Program-made: the position numbers and the translations under genes
Notes under the pieces: generated by a model
What the model saw: only the letters and a program-made list of their open reading frames with translations
Told to the model about the DNA's origin: nothing
Database searches by the model: none
Assembly (NCBI GenBank): GCA_946480585.1
Contig: CAMLKQ010000060.1
Span: 1-10,313, forward strand
Source of the DNA: an uncultured Kangiella sp.
GTDB taxonomy: Bacteria > Pseudomonadota > Gammaproteobacteria > Enterobacterales > DSM-103792
Direction of reading: 5' to 3'
Length of the DNA stretch: 10,313 nt
In this document: positions 1-7,104 of the stretch, piece by piece
Layout: each line of letters opens with the position of its first letter
How positions within the stretch are numbered: the first letter of the stretch is position 1

Positions 1-912
1 GCCGGACCGGATCTGCGTGAATGGGTGCTGGGCTCGGAAGGCCGGCTTGGCATCATCAGCCAAGCCTGGGTCAACGTGCGCAGCAAACCTGGCTACGAAC
101 GTTTTCACGCGATTTTTCTGCCGGACTGGCAACAGGCCGTTGCTGCCGCCCGCACGCTGGCGCAATCGGACATTCCGTTTTCGATGCTGCGTCTTTCCAA
201 CACCGCTGAAACGCAAACGCTGCTGCGTCAGGCCGGGCATGAAACCAGTATCACCTGGCTCGAACGTTATTTGCGCTGGCGTGGTTGTGGAACGGAAAAA
301 TGCCTGCTGCTGCTCGGTTTTACTGGCGAGGCAGATCAATGCCGACGTGCGGAACGCGATACCCGCGATCAACTGCAACCGTTCGGTGCGGTTGCCGTTG
401 GCACCCGCATGGGTGAAGTCTGGAAACAGAACCGGTTCCGCTCGGTGTACTTGCGCAACACCCTGTGGCAGTACGGCTATGCGGTCGACACCGTCGAGAC
501 AGCGTGTACCTGGCAGCAGACCAGCAACATGATGCATGGCATTGAACAGGCCGCGCGCACCGCACTGGCCAGCGATGGCGAACAGGTGCACGCCTATACC
601 CATCTGTCACATGTCTACCGCAGCGGATCGAGCGTCTACAGCACGTTCATGTACCGGCTGACCGCCGATTACGAACACAACTTAGAGCGCTGGCAGCGAC
701 TGAAGACGGCGGTCAGCAATGCCATCGCCGAACAGGGCGGCACCATCAGCCATCAGCACGGCGTCGGCCACGATCACGAACCGTGGTTGCGCAAAGAGAA
801 AGGCTCTACGGGTTGCGACTGGTTGCAAGCGGTGATTGACCGGGCAGATCCGCATGGCTTGTTCGACACTGGTAACCTGCTTGGTAAATCGTCGCGAGGC
901 AACGGCTCATGA
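1..912 (+). CDS. FAD-binding oxidase, alkylglycerone-phosphate synthase (AGPS)-like, 3' part
   Basis: C-terminal 303 residues of a flavoprotein whose start lies outside the window; frame 1 is open from base 1. The opening GSEGRLGII (residues 11-19) is the end of the FAD-binding type 4 (PCMH) domain, where AGPS and related oxidases carry GSEGTLG. The rest is an FAD-oxidase C-terminal domain with AGPS-like hallmarks: a DTVETACTW stretch, a SHVYRSGSSVY stretch, a late histidine motif HQHGVG (residues 251-256), and a closing DPHGLFDTGNLL. In eukaryotes AGPS swaps the acyl chain of acyl-DHAP for a fatty alcohol, making an ether lipid precursor. Bacterial relatives are mostly uncharacterised, so the reaction here is not established. 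The stop overlaps the glpD start by 4 nt (ATGA), implying one transcript and translational coupling. Full-length relatives are roughly 500-560 aa, so about 40% is missing. A D-lactate/glycolate oxidase-type enzyme is the alternative, but the C-terminal motifs favour the AGPS branch. Confidence 0.85.
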   Translation, partial: AGPDLREWVLGSEGRLGIISQAWVNVRSKPGYERFHAIFLPDWQQAVAAARTLAQSDIPFSMLRLSNTAETQTLLRQAGHETSITWLERYLRWRGCGTEKCLLLLGFTGEADQCRRAERDTRDQLQPFGAVAVGTRMGEVWKQNRFRSVYLRNTLWQYGYAVDTVETACTWQQTSNMMHGIEQAARTALASDGEQVHAYTHLSHVYRSGSSVYSTFMYRLTADYEHNLERWQRLKTAVSNAIAEQGGTISHQHGVGHDHEPWLRKEKGSTGCDWLQAVIDRADPHGLFDTGNLLGKSSRGNGS

Positions 913-2438
913 AAACCGGCGCCGACCGCGATGCCTCCGACGCGCACGCTGATTCATCATTTGCCTGGCGCGGCAACTGGCGGGCGGATTTTTTTGACGC
1001 CGTGCAAACACCGCTGGATGTGCTGGTCATCGGCGGCGGCATCACCGGCGCCGGTGTGCTGCAAGCCGCGGCGAATCAAGGGCTGCGCGCTGCGCTGGTC
1101 GAACAGCGCGATTTTGCTTGGGGCAGTTCGAGCCGCTCGTCAAAACTGGTGCACGGTGGCCTGCGCTATCTGAAGCAAGGCCATATTGGACTCACGGCGG
1201 CCGCACTGAAAGCGCGCAATGCGCTGCAAAAGCAGTATCCAGACACCATCAATCCGCGCCGGTTTTATCTTCCGTACGCCAACCGACCACCGCGCTTGAT
1301 CCAGGCCGGGCTTGCCTTGTACGACGCCCTGGCCGGTCGTCACAGCCGAGCCCACCACGCCCGCGACAGCTGGTTGCAGCAATTCCCGTTTCTGCGCAAC
1401 GACCAGCATCACGGTGCGTTGAGCTATCTGGATGCCGCGACCGATGATTGCCAGCTGGTCTTGCGTGTGTTGATGCAGGCCATGTCGCGCGGCGCTCTCG
1501 CCGCCAACTATGTCGCGGCCGAAACCTTGTTGCTCGACAACGCGCGGCAGGTGCGAGGCGTCGTGCTGCATGATCAACTCAGCGATCGAAAAATCGAAGT
1601 CCAGGCCAAGGTCGTGGTCAATGCCACCGGCGCCTGGAGCGATCGCCTGTTGGCAACCGGGAAATCGGCAACTCCGATGCGGCCGCTGCGCGGCTCTCAT
1701 CTCGTGCTGCCGTGGCATTTGCTGCCGCTCGCCGAAGCCATCGGTTGCCCGCATCCGCAAGACGGTCGGCCGGTTTACGCGGTGCCATGGGCCGGAGCCG
1801 TCCTGTTCGGTACCACCGATGTGGATCATGATGCACCACTGGAGCTCGAACCTCGAATCAGTAGCGCCGAATACGATTATCTGATGTCGGCGCTGTTCCG
1901 CCTGTTTCCGGAACTTGAACTCAAGGAGAGCGACATTGTCAGCAGCTTCGCTGGTGTGCGCCCGACCTTTGCCGACCATCATGCCGATCCCTCAGCCGCA
2001 AGTCGCGAACACCTGATCGAAGAAAGTGCCGGCTTTGTCCGGATTTGTGGCGGCAAACTGACCACCTTCCAGCTGATGGCCGACGAAGTGCTTACCCGGA
2101 TCTGTCGTCAACTCGGACTTGGCAAACAGCACGTGCAACAAACGCCTGTGCCTAGCATCACACGCTACGAACCCAACCCGCACTTTTTGGGCGACAGCGA
2201 TCTGACCGAGCAACACTGGCAACAGGCGTTGACCCAAGCCGTGCAGCATCTGGATGACCTGCTGCTGCGACGCACCCGCATCGGCCTTGTCGAAGCAGAC
2301 GGCGGCCTGTCACTGCTGCAGCAACGACAGCAGCAACTGTGTCGTGAATTGCACTGGGATGATGCGCGCTGGCAGCAGGAATACGCGCGTTACCGTGACA
2401 TCCGGCAGCGACATTACGCCGCGCAGGCGTTCCGGTAG
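909..2438 (+). CDS. glpD: FAD-dependent glycerol-3-phosphate dehydrogenase, GlpD family
   Basis: Oxidises sn-glycerol 3-phosphate to dihydroxyacetone phosphate at the inner face of the cytoplasmic membrane, passing electrons through FAD to quinone. The 509 aa length is close to E. coli GlpD (about 500). Visible elements: Rossmann dinucleotide motif VIGGGITGAG (residues 40-49) with the ribose-binding acidic residue E65; the GlpD signature SSRSSKLVHGGLRYL (74-88); NATGAW (238-243); GTTDVDHD (301-308); and GGKLTTF (381-387). Aligning motifs by eye with E. coli GlpD, the substrate-binding R317, R332 and K354 match R351 (GVRP), R366 and K383 here, so the enzyme should be active. The C-terminal alpha-helical domain (about 420-509) is present. 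The ATG at 909 sits inside the ATGA overlap with the upstream AGPS-like gene, with GAGG at 896-899 as a ribosome site. About 30 residues precede the Rossmann fold, slightly longer than usual. The partner gene suggests a lipid-precursor role in addition to, or instead of, glycerol catabolism; no glycerol uptake or kinase gene is visible here. Confidence 0.95.
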   Translation: MKTGADRDASDAHADSSFAWRGNWRADFFDAVQTPLDVLVIGGGITGAGVLQAAANQGLRAALVEQRDFAWGSSSRSSKLVHGGLRYLKQGHIGLTAAALKARNALQKQYPDTINPRRFYLPYANRPPRLIQAGLALYDALAGRHSRAHHARDSWLQQFPFLRNDQHHGALSYLDAATDDCQLVLRVLMQAMSRGALAANYVAAETLLLDNARQVRGVVLHDQLSDRKIEVQAKVVVNATGAWSDRLLATGKSATPMRPLRGSHLVLPWHLLPLAEAIGCPHPQDGRPVYAVPWAGAVLFGTTDVDHDAPLELEPRISSAEYDYLMSALFRLFPELELKESDIVSSFAGVRPTFADHHADPSAASREHLIEESAGFVRICGGKLTTFQLMADEVLTRICRQLGLGKQHVQQTPVPSITRYEPNPHFLGDSDLTEQHWQQALTQAVQHLDDLLLRRTRIGLVEADGGLSLLQQRQQQLCRELHWDDARWQQEYARYRDIRQRHYAAQAFR

Positions 2439-2458
2439 AACAGAAACGGATGGGGGCT

Positions 2459-2953
2459 CTATAGCAGGTGTTGCTGACGCAAATGGCTCAGCAAGCCTCG
2501 GCAACCGGCATCGACAATATCGAACACGCGCTGGAAACCATTCAACGGCCCGTAGTACGGATCCGGCACATCCAGTGATTGCAGTTCCGGTGCGAACTCC
2601 AGCAAACAGTGCAAACGAGATGCCGGTGATTCGAGCTCCGCATGCTGACGACGCAGCACCTGCAAGTGACCTTCATCCATTGCGATCAGGTACTGGAACT
2701 GCTGGAAATCGTCGGCTTTGACTTTGCGTGCGCGCTGCTTTGATAAATCAATGCCGCGTGCCTTGGCCACCTGTTGCGTACGCGGGTCCGGCGCCTGACC
2801 GGCGTGAGAACCGCTGACACCCGCCGAATCCACGCGAAAACGTTGCCACAGCTGTTGCTCACGGAGCAGCGCTTCAAACACGCCCTGCGCTGTCGGCGAC
2901 CGACAGATATTGCCGGTGCAAACAAACAACACGCCAATTCGCTCCGTGCTCAT
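2459..2953 (-). CDS. Low-molecular-weight protein tyrosine phosphatase
   Basis: A 164-aa cytoplasmic cysteine phosphatase. The P-loop is CTGNICRS at residues 12-19 (nucleophile C12, R18; the CX5R signature), preceded by the usual hydrophobic strand GVLFV. The general acid is D131 in the VPDPYYG loop (129-135), so the catalytic set is complete. I chose the ATG at 2953 because AAAGGAG lies at 2965-2959 with a 5-nt spacer. An in-frame ATG at 2971 would add six residues and has that ribosome site inside its coding region. It is the last gene of the minus-strand block, 36 bp after kdsB. In Gram-negatives such enzymes (Wzb/Etp/Ptp types) often dephosphorylate tyrosine kinases or sugar-nucleotide enzymes of surface polysaccharide pathways. 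The LPS neighbours fit that, but no kinase is in view and the substrate is unknown. An arsenate reductase of the same fold is less likely given the DPYYG loop. Confidence 0.93.
   Translation of the reverse strand: MSTERIGVLFVCTGNICRSPTAQGVFEALLREQQLWQRFRVDSAGVSGSHAGQAPDPRTQQVAKARGIDLSKQRARKVKADDFQQFQYLIAMDEGHLQVLRRQHAELESPASRLHCLLEFAPELQSLDVPDPYYGPLNGFQRVFDIVDAGCRGLLSHLRQQHLL
2471..2494. repeat. Inverted repeat at the convergent end of glpD and the phosphatase gene
   Basis: TTGCTGA (2471-2477) and TCAGCAA (2488-2494) form a perfect 7-bp stem around a 10-nt loop, 33 bp after the glpD stop and inside the last codons of the phosphatase gene. No T-run follows on either strand, so it is not a classical intrinsic terminator, but it is the only hairpin I see where the two transcripts meet. 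Confidence 0.35.
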
Positions 2954-2958
2954 GCCTG

Positions 2959-2965
2959 CTCCTTT
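2959..2965 (-). promoter_or_regulatory. Ribosome binding site of the tyrosine phosphatase gene
   Basis: AAAGGAG on the minus strand, 5 nt before the ATG at 2953. It decides the start, because the upstream in-frame ATG at 2971 would place this element within codons 3-5. Confidence 0.75.
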
Positions 2966-2989
2966 CTCCATCGCCTTGGATGACTCGTA

Positions 2990-3739
2990 TCAGGACGCCA
3001 GCAATCGCCGCAGACGTGCCAAATCTTCCGATGTATCGACGCCAGCAGGCGGCACTTCCAACGCGGGTTCAACATGGATACTGGCACCGTTCCACAATGC
3101 CCGCAGCTGCTCCAACGACTCCAACTGTTCAATCGGGGCTGGCGCCCAGCGGACGAACTGCTGCAGAAAGCTGACCCGGTAGGCATAGATGCCGATGTGG
3201 CGTTGCCACGGCGTCAGGTCGGTCGGCGTTTCCGGAAAATGCTTGCGCGAAAACGGAATGCTGGCGCGGGAAAAATAGAGCGCGCGACCATTTTTGTCTG
3301 CCACCACTTTCACCACGCTGGGCTCAAAGAGTTGCTGCGGACCATCCAGCGGACAACTCAGGGTCGCCATGCCGCAAGCGGAATTTCTGGCGAGATTGGC
3401 TGCCACTTGATCGATGATTGCCGGCGGAATCAGCGGCTCATCACCCTGGACGTTGACCACAATGGTGTCAGCGGCAAGCTGCAAACGACTGGCCGCTTCG
3501 TTCAGCCGATCGCTGCCCGACTCGTGATTGACATCGGTCATCACCACGTCGGCACCAAATGCGGTGACGGCATCGGCAATCCGCTGATCGTCAGTTGCAA
3601 TCACAACCCGCGCCGCGGCGCTTTGCCTTGCGCGTTCATAGACATGCTGAATCATCGGCTTGCCGGCGATATCCGCCAGCGGTTTCGCCGGCAAGCGCGT
3701 GGACGCGTAGCGTGCCGGAATGATCACGACAAACGACAT
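2990..3739 (-). CDS. kdsB: 3-deoxy-manno-octulosonate cytidylyltransferase (CMP-Kdo synthetase)
   Basis: Couples Kdo to CTP to give CMP-Kdo, the donor for the inner core of LPS; a cytoplasmic Mg-dependent enzyme. The 249 aa length is typical (E. coli 248). The N-terminal nucleotide-binding motif [15 protein letters not shown] (residues 7-21) is textbook for KdsB. It is followed by HESGSDR (72-78), the metal-binding VQGDEPLI (97-104, D100), HIGIYAYR (181-188) and a late GVDTSEDL (233-240) that contacts Kdo. The ATG at 3739 is supported by GGAGAG at 3752-3747 with a 7-nt spacer. It lies 15 bp after the ycaR stop and 36 bp before the phosphatase start, with no promoter evident in either gap, so it belongs to the lipid A/LPS operon. 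The related NeuA (CMP-sialate) and SpsF-like enzymes lack this exact N-terminal motif. Confidence 0.97.
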   Translation of the reverse strand: MSFVVIIPARYASTRLPAKPLADIAGKPMIQHVYERARQSAAARVVIATDDQRIADAVTAFGADVVMTDVNHESGSDRLNEAASRLQLAADTIVVNVQGDEPLIPPAIIDQVAANLARNSACGMATLSCPLDGPQQLFEPSVVKVVADKNGRALYFSRASIPFSRKHFPETPTDLTPWQRHIGIYAYRVSFLQQFVRWAPAPIEQLESLEQLRALWNGASIHVEPALEVPPAGVDTSEDLARLRRLLAS

Positions 3740-3754
3740 GGCAATGCTCTCCGC

Positions 3755-3931
3755 TTACAGTTCTTCAGGACGCAGCGGCCGCGCTTCGTCTTCCAACATG
3801 ACCGGAATGCCGTCACGCACCGGGAAGGCAACGCGGTCAAACTTGCAACGCAATTCCTGCTCGGCCTTGCGATACTCCAATTTGCCCTTGCAAATGGGGC
3901 AGGCCAGGATATCCAGCAAATGCTTATCCAT
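3755..3931 (-). CDS. ycaR: Trm112/YcaR family small zinc-ribbon-like protein
   Basis: A 58-aa protein starting [16 protein letters not shown]. The CPIC pair (C11, C14) and C29 are putative metal ligands, and the tail contains the family pattern [16 protein letters not shown] (residues 35-50). The match to E. coli YcaR (60 aa), which sits between lpxK and kdsB in the same order, is very close by eye. The start at 3931 is supported by AAGGAG at 3943-3938, 6 nt upstream. A longer in-frame reading to 4045 would only translate the lpxK 3' end out of frame. The start overlaps the lpxK stop by 8 nt, so the two are translationally coupled. In eukaryotes and archaea Trm112 stabilises and activates methyltransferases; what the proteobacterial version does is not clear to me, and its link with LPS genes is by position only. 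Confidence 0.93.
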   Translation of the reverse strand: MDKHLLDILACPICKGKLEYRKAEQELRCKFDRVAFPVRDGIPVMLEDEARPLRPEEL

Positions 3932-4916
3932 GATTGACTCCTTGACGCAGTGCACGCAGGTGGCGTTCAAGCTGCAGGGAAAATTCGTTGTCGAGTTCCG
4001 CGCCGATGCGCACGAACCAATGTTGTGGACCAGCAAAGCCAGCACATTTGACCGCGTCTTTCTCGGTCATCAGCACCGGAGCGTCCTGCCAGGGCAGATC
4101 CGCCGCTTGATAAGCATGATGATCCGGAAACGGGTGTTCGATCACACGAAGACCAGCGGCACGCAAACTGGCAAAGAACCGGCCGGGATTACCGATACCG
4201 GCGACAGCGTGGACGCGCTGGCCGATGAATGCGGACAAGGGTTTCGGTTCAACACGGCCAGCAACCGGCAGGCATTGCTGCGGCACCAAGCGCATCTCGT
4301 GAGGTGCCAAGCCCGGAATGCTGGCGCCGTTGCCAACGACCAGCGACACACTGCGCAGCCGTGCCGGCAACTCACGCAGCGGCCCGGCCGGCAACAGCCA
4401 ACCATTACCAAACTGGCGCACCGCATCGATGACCACAATCTCGATGTCACGACGCAGTGCGTAATGCTGCAAGCCGTCATCACTGATCACGATGTCGCAG
4501 CCACTTTCACGCAAATAGCGCGCCGCGCGCACACGCTGCGGGTCCACCACCACCGGTACGCCCGTCAACTGCTTCAGCAGCAGCGGTTCGTCACCGACCT
4601 CGGCAGCGGTACTGTCGGCTCGCACTTCACACGGATACTGCGCTGCCTTGCCACCGTAACCGCGGCTGACAATGCCGGGTCGCCAACCTTGCGCCCGCAA
4701 GCTGTCGGCAAGCCAGTGCACCAGCGGCGTTTTGCCGGTACCACCTACCGCGAGATTGCCGACCACAATGACCGGAATACCTGGATGCTCGCTGCGCAAC
4801 AAGCGCATGCGATACAGGCTGCGACGCAGCGCCACCAGCGCGCGCATCAGCAAATGCAGCGGCCACAAACTACTCAGCCGCCAGCGCGGGCCATACCACG
4901 CTTCGACCAGCTTCAT
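3924..4916 (-). CDS. lpxK: Tetraacyldisaccharide 4'-kinase
   Basis: Phosphorylates the 4' position of the tetraacylated lipid A disaccharide to give lipid IVA, at the cytoplasmic face of the inner membrane. The 330 aa length matches the family (E. coli 328). A hydrophobic N-terminal segment with basic residues (about 17-40) fits membrane association. The Walker A region is [12 protein letters not shown] (residues 53-64), unusual among P-loop kinases and diagnostic for LpxK. It is followed by SRGYGG (84-89), VGDEPLLL (107-114), DDGLQH (146-151, with the acidic residues proposed in catalysis) and TEKDAVK (284-290). The ATG at 4916 overlaps the msbA stop by 4 nt (ATGA). No strong independent ribosome site is present, so translation probably depends on msbA. 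The 3' end overlaps ycaR by 8 nt. Confidence 0.97.
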   Translation of the reverse strand: MKLVEAWYGPRWRLSSLWPLHLLMRALVALRRSLYRMRLLRSEHPGIPVIVVGNLAVGGTGKTPLVHWLADSLRAQGWRPGIVSRGYGGKAAQYPCEVRADSTAAEVGDEPLLLKQLTGVPVVVDPQRVRAARYLRESGCDIVISDDGLQHYALRRDIEIVVIDAVRQFGNGWLLPAGPLRELPARLRSVSLVVGNGASIPGLAPHEMRLVPQQCLPVAGRVEPKPLSAFIGQRVHAVAGIGNPGRFFASLRAAGLRVIEHPFPDHHAYQAADLPWQDAPVLMTEKDAVKCAGFAGPQHWFVRIGAELDNEFSLQLERHLRALRQGVNHG

Positions 4917-6673
4917 GCCGATTCGCCATCCCGGAATTGCATGGCGTGCAACTTGGCATACTCACCGTTGCGAGCGATCAATTCACGGTGGCTGCCCTGC
5001 TCGATAATGCGGCCCTGATCCAGCACCAAGATCTCATCAGCTTTCTCGATGGTCGACAAGCGATGGGCGATGACAATCGTCGTGCGATTGCGCATCAGCT
5101 TTTCCAGCGCGTACTGAATCAAGCGTTCCGATTCATTGTCGAGTGCCGAGGTGGCTTCATCCAGCACCAGCACCGGCGCGTCTTTGAGCAGTGCCCGGGC
5201 GATTGCCAGGCGCTGCCGTTGCCCGCCCGACAGATTGACGCCATTGTCGCCCACAATCGTGTCCAGCCCTTTTGGCATGGCAACAATGAAATCCCAGGCA
5301 TTGGCGAGTTTCGCCGCCTGAATAATCGCCTCATCACTGGCGCCTTTCATGTCGCCGTAGGCAATGTTGTTGCGCACCGTATCGTTGAACAGTGTGACTT
5401 GCTGCGACACCAAGGCGAACTGCCGGCGATAGTCCGACAGCAGGAACGATTCAACCGGCTCACCATCCAGCCGGATCTCGCCACTGGTCGGTTGATAGAA
5501 CCGCATCAGCAAGGTCGCCAAGGTCGACTTGCCGCTGCCGGAGCGGCCGACCAGCGCGATGGTCTTGCCGGCCGGCACGTCGAAGCTGACGCCTTTCAAT
5601 ACCTCGTGCTCTTTGCCCGGATAGGCAAAGCGCAGATCGCGCAGTTGCAGATCGCCATGCGCGCGCTCCAATTTGCGGGTGCCATGGTCCTGCTCGTTCG
5701 GCAGATCCAGCATCTCAAACACACTCTGGGCCGCCGTGATGCCCTGCGCCAACACCGAATTGACCTGACTCAGCACTTTCAGTGGCTTCTGAATGGCCAG
5801 CATGGCGGCAACTGAAGCCACGAACGCTCCGGCAGTCAATTTGCCAGAAATCAGCAAGGCGCCCGACACCCAGAACACTGCCGCCAGCGCGATACCAGCA
5901 ATCAGATAAACGAGGTTCTGACTGAGCGATTTGGTCACAATCAATTTGAGCAAATAGCGGCGATTGCTGTCCGACGCCCGATTGAATGCCTGGCTTTCCT
6001 GCTGCTGACCGCCAAAGGTCTTGATCGTCCGAATGCCCTGCACCATCTGGGTGCTGACCTGGGTGACTTCACCCATCGCGGACTGCAGCCCGCGCGAAAT
6101 GCGCTTGAACCGTTTCGAGGCGGTTTTCAGCACCCAGCCGATCAATGGACCGCCAACGAAGAACAGCGCGCCGAGCTCCCAGCTGTTGTAGAACACCACC
6201 CCGATAAGAAAGATGAGTGTCGCGCCTTCGCGGGCAACGTCCTTGATGGCTTCCGTCGCCGCCGTGCCAACCCGATCGGTGTTATAGGTGATGGTGGAAA
6301 TCAGTAGGCCGGTTTGCCGTTCGTCAAAGAACCGTGATGGCATCAGCAGGTATTTGTCGAACAGGGCCTGCCGCAAATCCTGGATGACGTTTCGCCCTAC
6401 CAAACCCATGCAGTAATCGGAGACAAAACCGAACACCGTTCTCAGCAAGATAAAGAAAACGATGTAATACGGCATCTTGGCGAGAAACGCCGGGTCTTTC
6501 TCGACAAAGCCCTTGTCGACGACCGGTTCGAGCGCGCGAATCAGCTGGCTGTCTACCGCGGCGAATAATGTATTGGCAATGACGCCGAGAGCAAAAATCC
6601 ACAAATAGGGCCGAACGTACTTGAGCAGGCGTTTGTACACCTGCCAAGACGTTGTAATCGGTTGCGGGGACAT
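4913..6673 (-). CDS. msbA: Lipid A-core flippase, ABC transporter with fused ATPase
   Basis: Homodimeric exporter that flips lipid A-core from the inner to the outer leaflet of the cytoplasmic membrane using ATP. The 586 aa length is near E. coli MsbA (582). The transmembrane domain spans about residues 20-310, with hydrophobic helices around 22-42, 68-88, 148-166, 168-182 and 255-275. The nucleotide-binding domain is complete: Walker A GRSGSGKST (376-384, K382), Q-loop Q424, signature LSGGQ (481-485), Walker B VLVLDE (501-506, catalytic E506) and switch H537. These positions coincide by number with those I recall for E. coli MsbA, indicating a near gap-free alignment. It starts at ATG 6673 sharing one base with the exbD stop (TAATG) and overlaps lpxK by 4 nt. 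The downstream lpxK is the classic msbA partner, which makes lipid A export much more likely than a drug exporter of the same family. Confidence 0.96.
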   Translation of the reverse strand: MSPQPITTSWQVYKRLLKYVRPYLWIFALGVIANTLFAAVDSQLIRALEPVVDKGFVEKDPAFLAKMPYYIVFFILLRTVFGFVSDYCMGLVGRNVIQDLRQALFDKYLLMPSRFFDERQTGLLISTITYNTDRVGTAATEAIKDVAREGATLIFLIGVVFYNSWELGALFFVGGPLIGWVLKTASKRFKRISRGLQSAMGEVTQVSTQMVQGIRTIKTFGGQQQESQAFNRASDSNRRYLLKLIVTKSLSQNLVYLIAGIALAAVFWVSGALLISGKLTAGAFVASVAAMLAIQKPLKVLSQVNSVLAQGITAAQSVFEMLDLPNEQDHGTRKLERAHGDLQLRDLRFAYPGKEHEVLKGVSFDVPAGKTIALVGRSGSGKSTLATLLMRFYQPTSGEIRLDGEPVESFLLSDYRRQFALVSQQVTLFNDTVRNNIAYGDMKGASDEAIIQAAKLANAWDFIVAMPKGLDTIVGDNGVNLSGGQRQRLAIARALLKDAPVLVLDEATSALDNESERLIQYALEKLMRNRTTIVIAHRLSTIEKADEILVLDQGRIIEQGSHRELIARNGEYAKLHAMQFRDGESA

Positions 6674-7104
6674 TAGTTTTCCGTCGGCGCTTGCGCCGCC
6701 ATGGTGAGCTTGCTGAAGCCCAGCTGACCGGCGGCATCCATCGCGGTGGCAACCGCCTGATACGGCGCCTTGCCATCCGCCGAGATGACCATCGGCAGTT
6801 GGTTGTTGCCCTGAGATACGGACTTGACCGCCGATTTCAAGGTTTCCAACTGATTGTTCACCAGCGGCTGCGCATTGACGAAGAAATTACCCGAGGCATC
6901 GACCGTGATCTCGACCGATTCCGTTTGTGCCGTCACCGCGAGCGGGTTGACACCGGCCTCGGGCAAATTGATCTTCATCTCGGTATCGCGATTGAATTTG
7001 GTCGAGACCATGAAAAAAATGATCAGCGTCAGGATCACATCAATCAGCGGGGTCAGGTTGACGTTGAAGTCTTCCCGACCATGACGACGGCGTTCGAGCA
7101 GCAT
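6673..7104 (-). CDS. exbD: ExbD/TolR family biopolymer transport protein
   Basis: A 143-aa single-pass inner membrane protein of the proton-channel motors ExbB-ExbD, TolQ-TolR and MotA-MotB. A short charged cytoplasmic N-terminus leads to NLTPLIDVILTLIIFFMV (residues 16-33), the family's only transmembrane helix, with D22 as the proton-carrying aspartate. The remainder is periplasmic, with VEITVDASGNFFVN (64-77) and VISADGKAPYQ (105-115), the usual ExbD C-terminal fold. The ATG at 7104 shares a base with the exbB stop (TGATG) and the stop shares one with the msbA start, so the three are tightly coupled. No tonB, tolA or pal is in view. Paralogue naming within this family is loose: it could be called TolR-like, but Tol-Pal neighbours are absent. 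The driven partner is unknown. Confidence 0.92.
   Translation of the reverse strand: MLLERRRHGREDFNVNLTPLIDVILTLIIFFMVSTKFNRDTEMKINLPEAGVNPLAVTAQTESVEITVDASGNFFVNAQPLVNNQLETLKSAVKSVSQGNNQLPMVISADGKAPYQAVATAMDAAGQLGFSKLTMAAQAPTEN
6685..6698 (-). repeat. Short inverted repeat just upstream of the msbA start
   Basis: CGGCGC and its complement flank a central TT (GCGCCG follows), a perfect 6-bp stem that practically forms 5 bp with a 4-nt loop in RNA. It lies within the last codons of exbD, ending 11 nt before the msbA ATG. It might modulate msbA initiation or simply reflect G+C-rich codons; there is no direct evidence of function. Confidence 0.3.

Noticed and set aside
1140..1982. A 280-codon minus-strand frame within glpD
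   Set aside because: It is a shadow of glpD codon structure; the composition is low in recognisable motifs and it has no credible start context.
3074..3937. A 287-codon plus-strand frame opposite kdsB and ycaR
   Set aside because: It is antisense to two unambiguous genes and has no recognisable domain.
3720..5018. A 432-codon open frame on the plus strand, antisense to ycaR, lpxK and the 3' end of msbA
   Set aside because: It lies entirely opposite well-recognised genes, shows no familiar domain, and long antisense frames are common in G+C-rich DNA with strong codon bias.
4937..5815. A 292-codon plus-strand frame opposite the ATPase domain of msbA
   Set aside because: It mirrors MsbA codons and is rich in Q, H and R as expected from reverse translation of a conserved gene.
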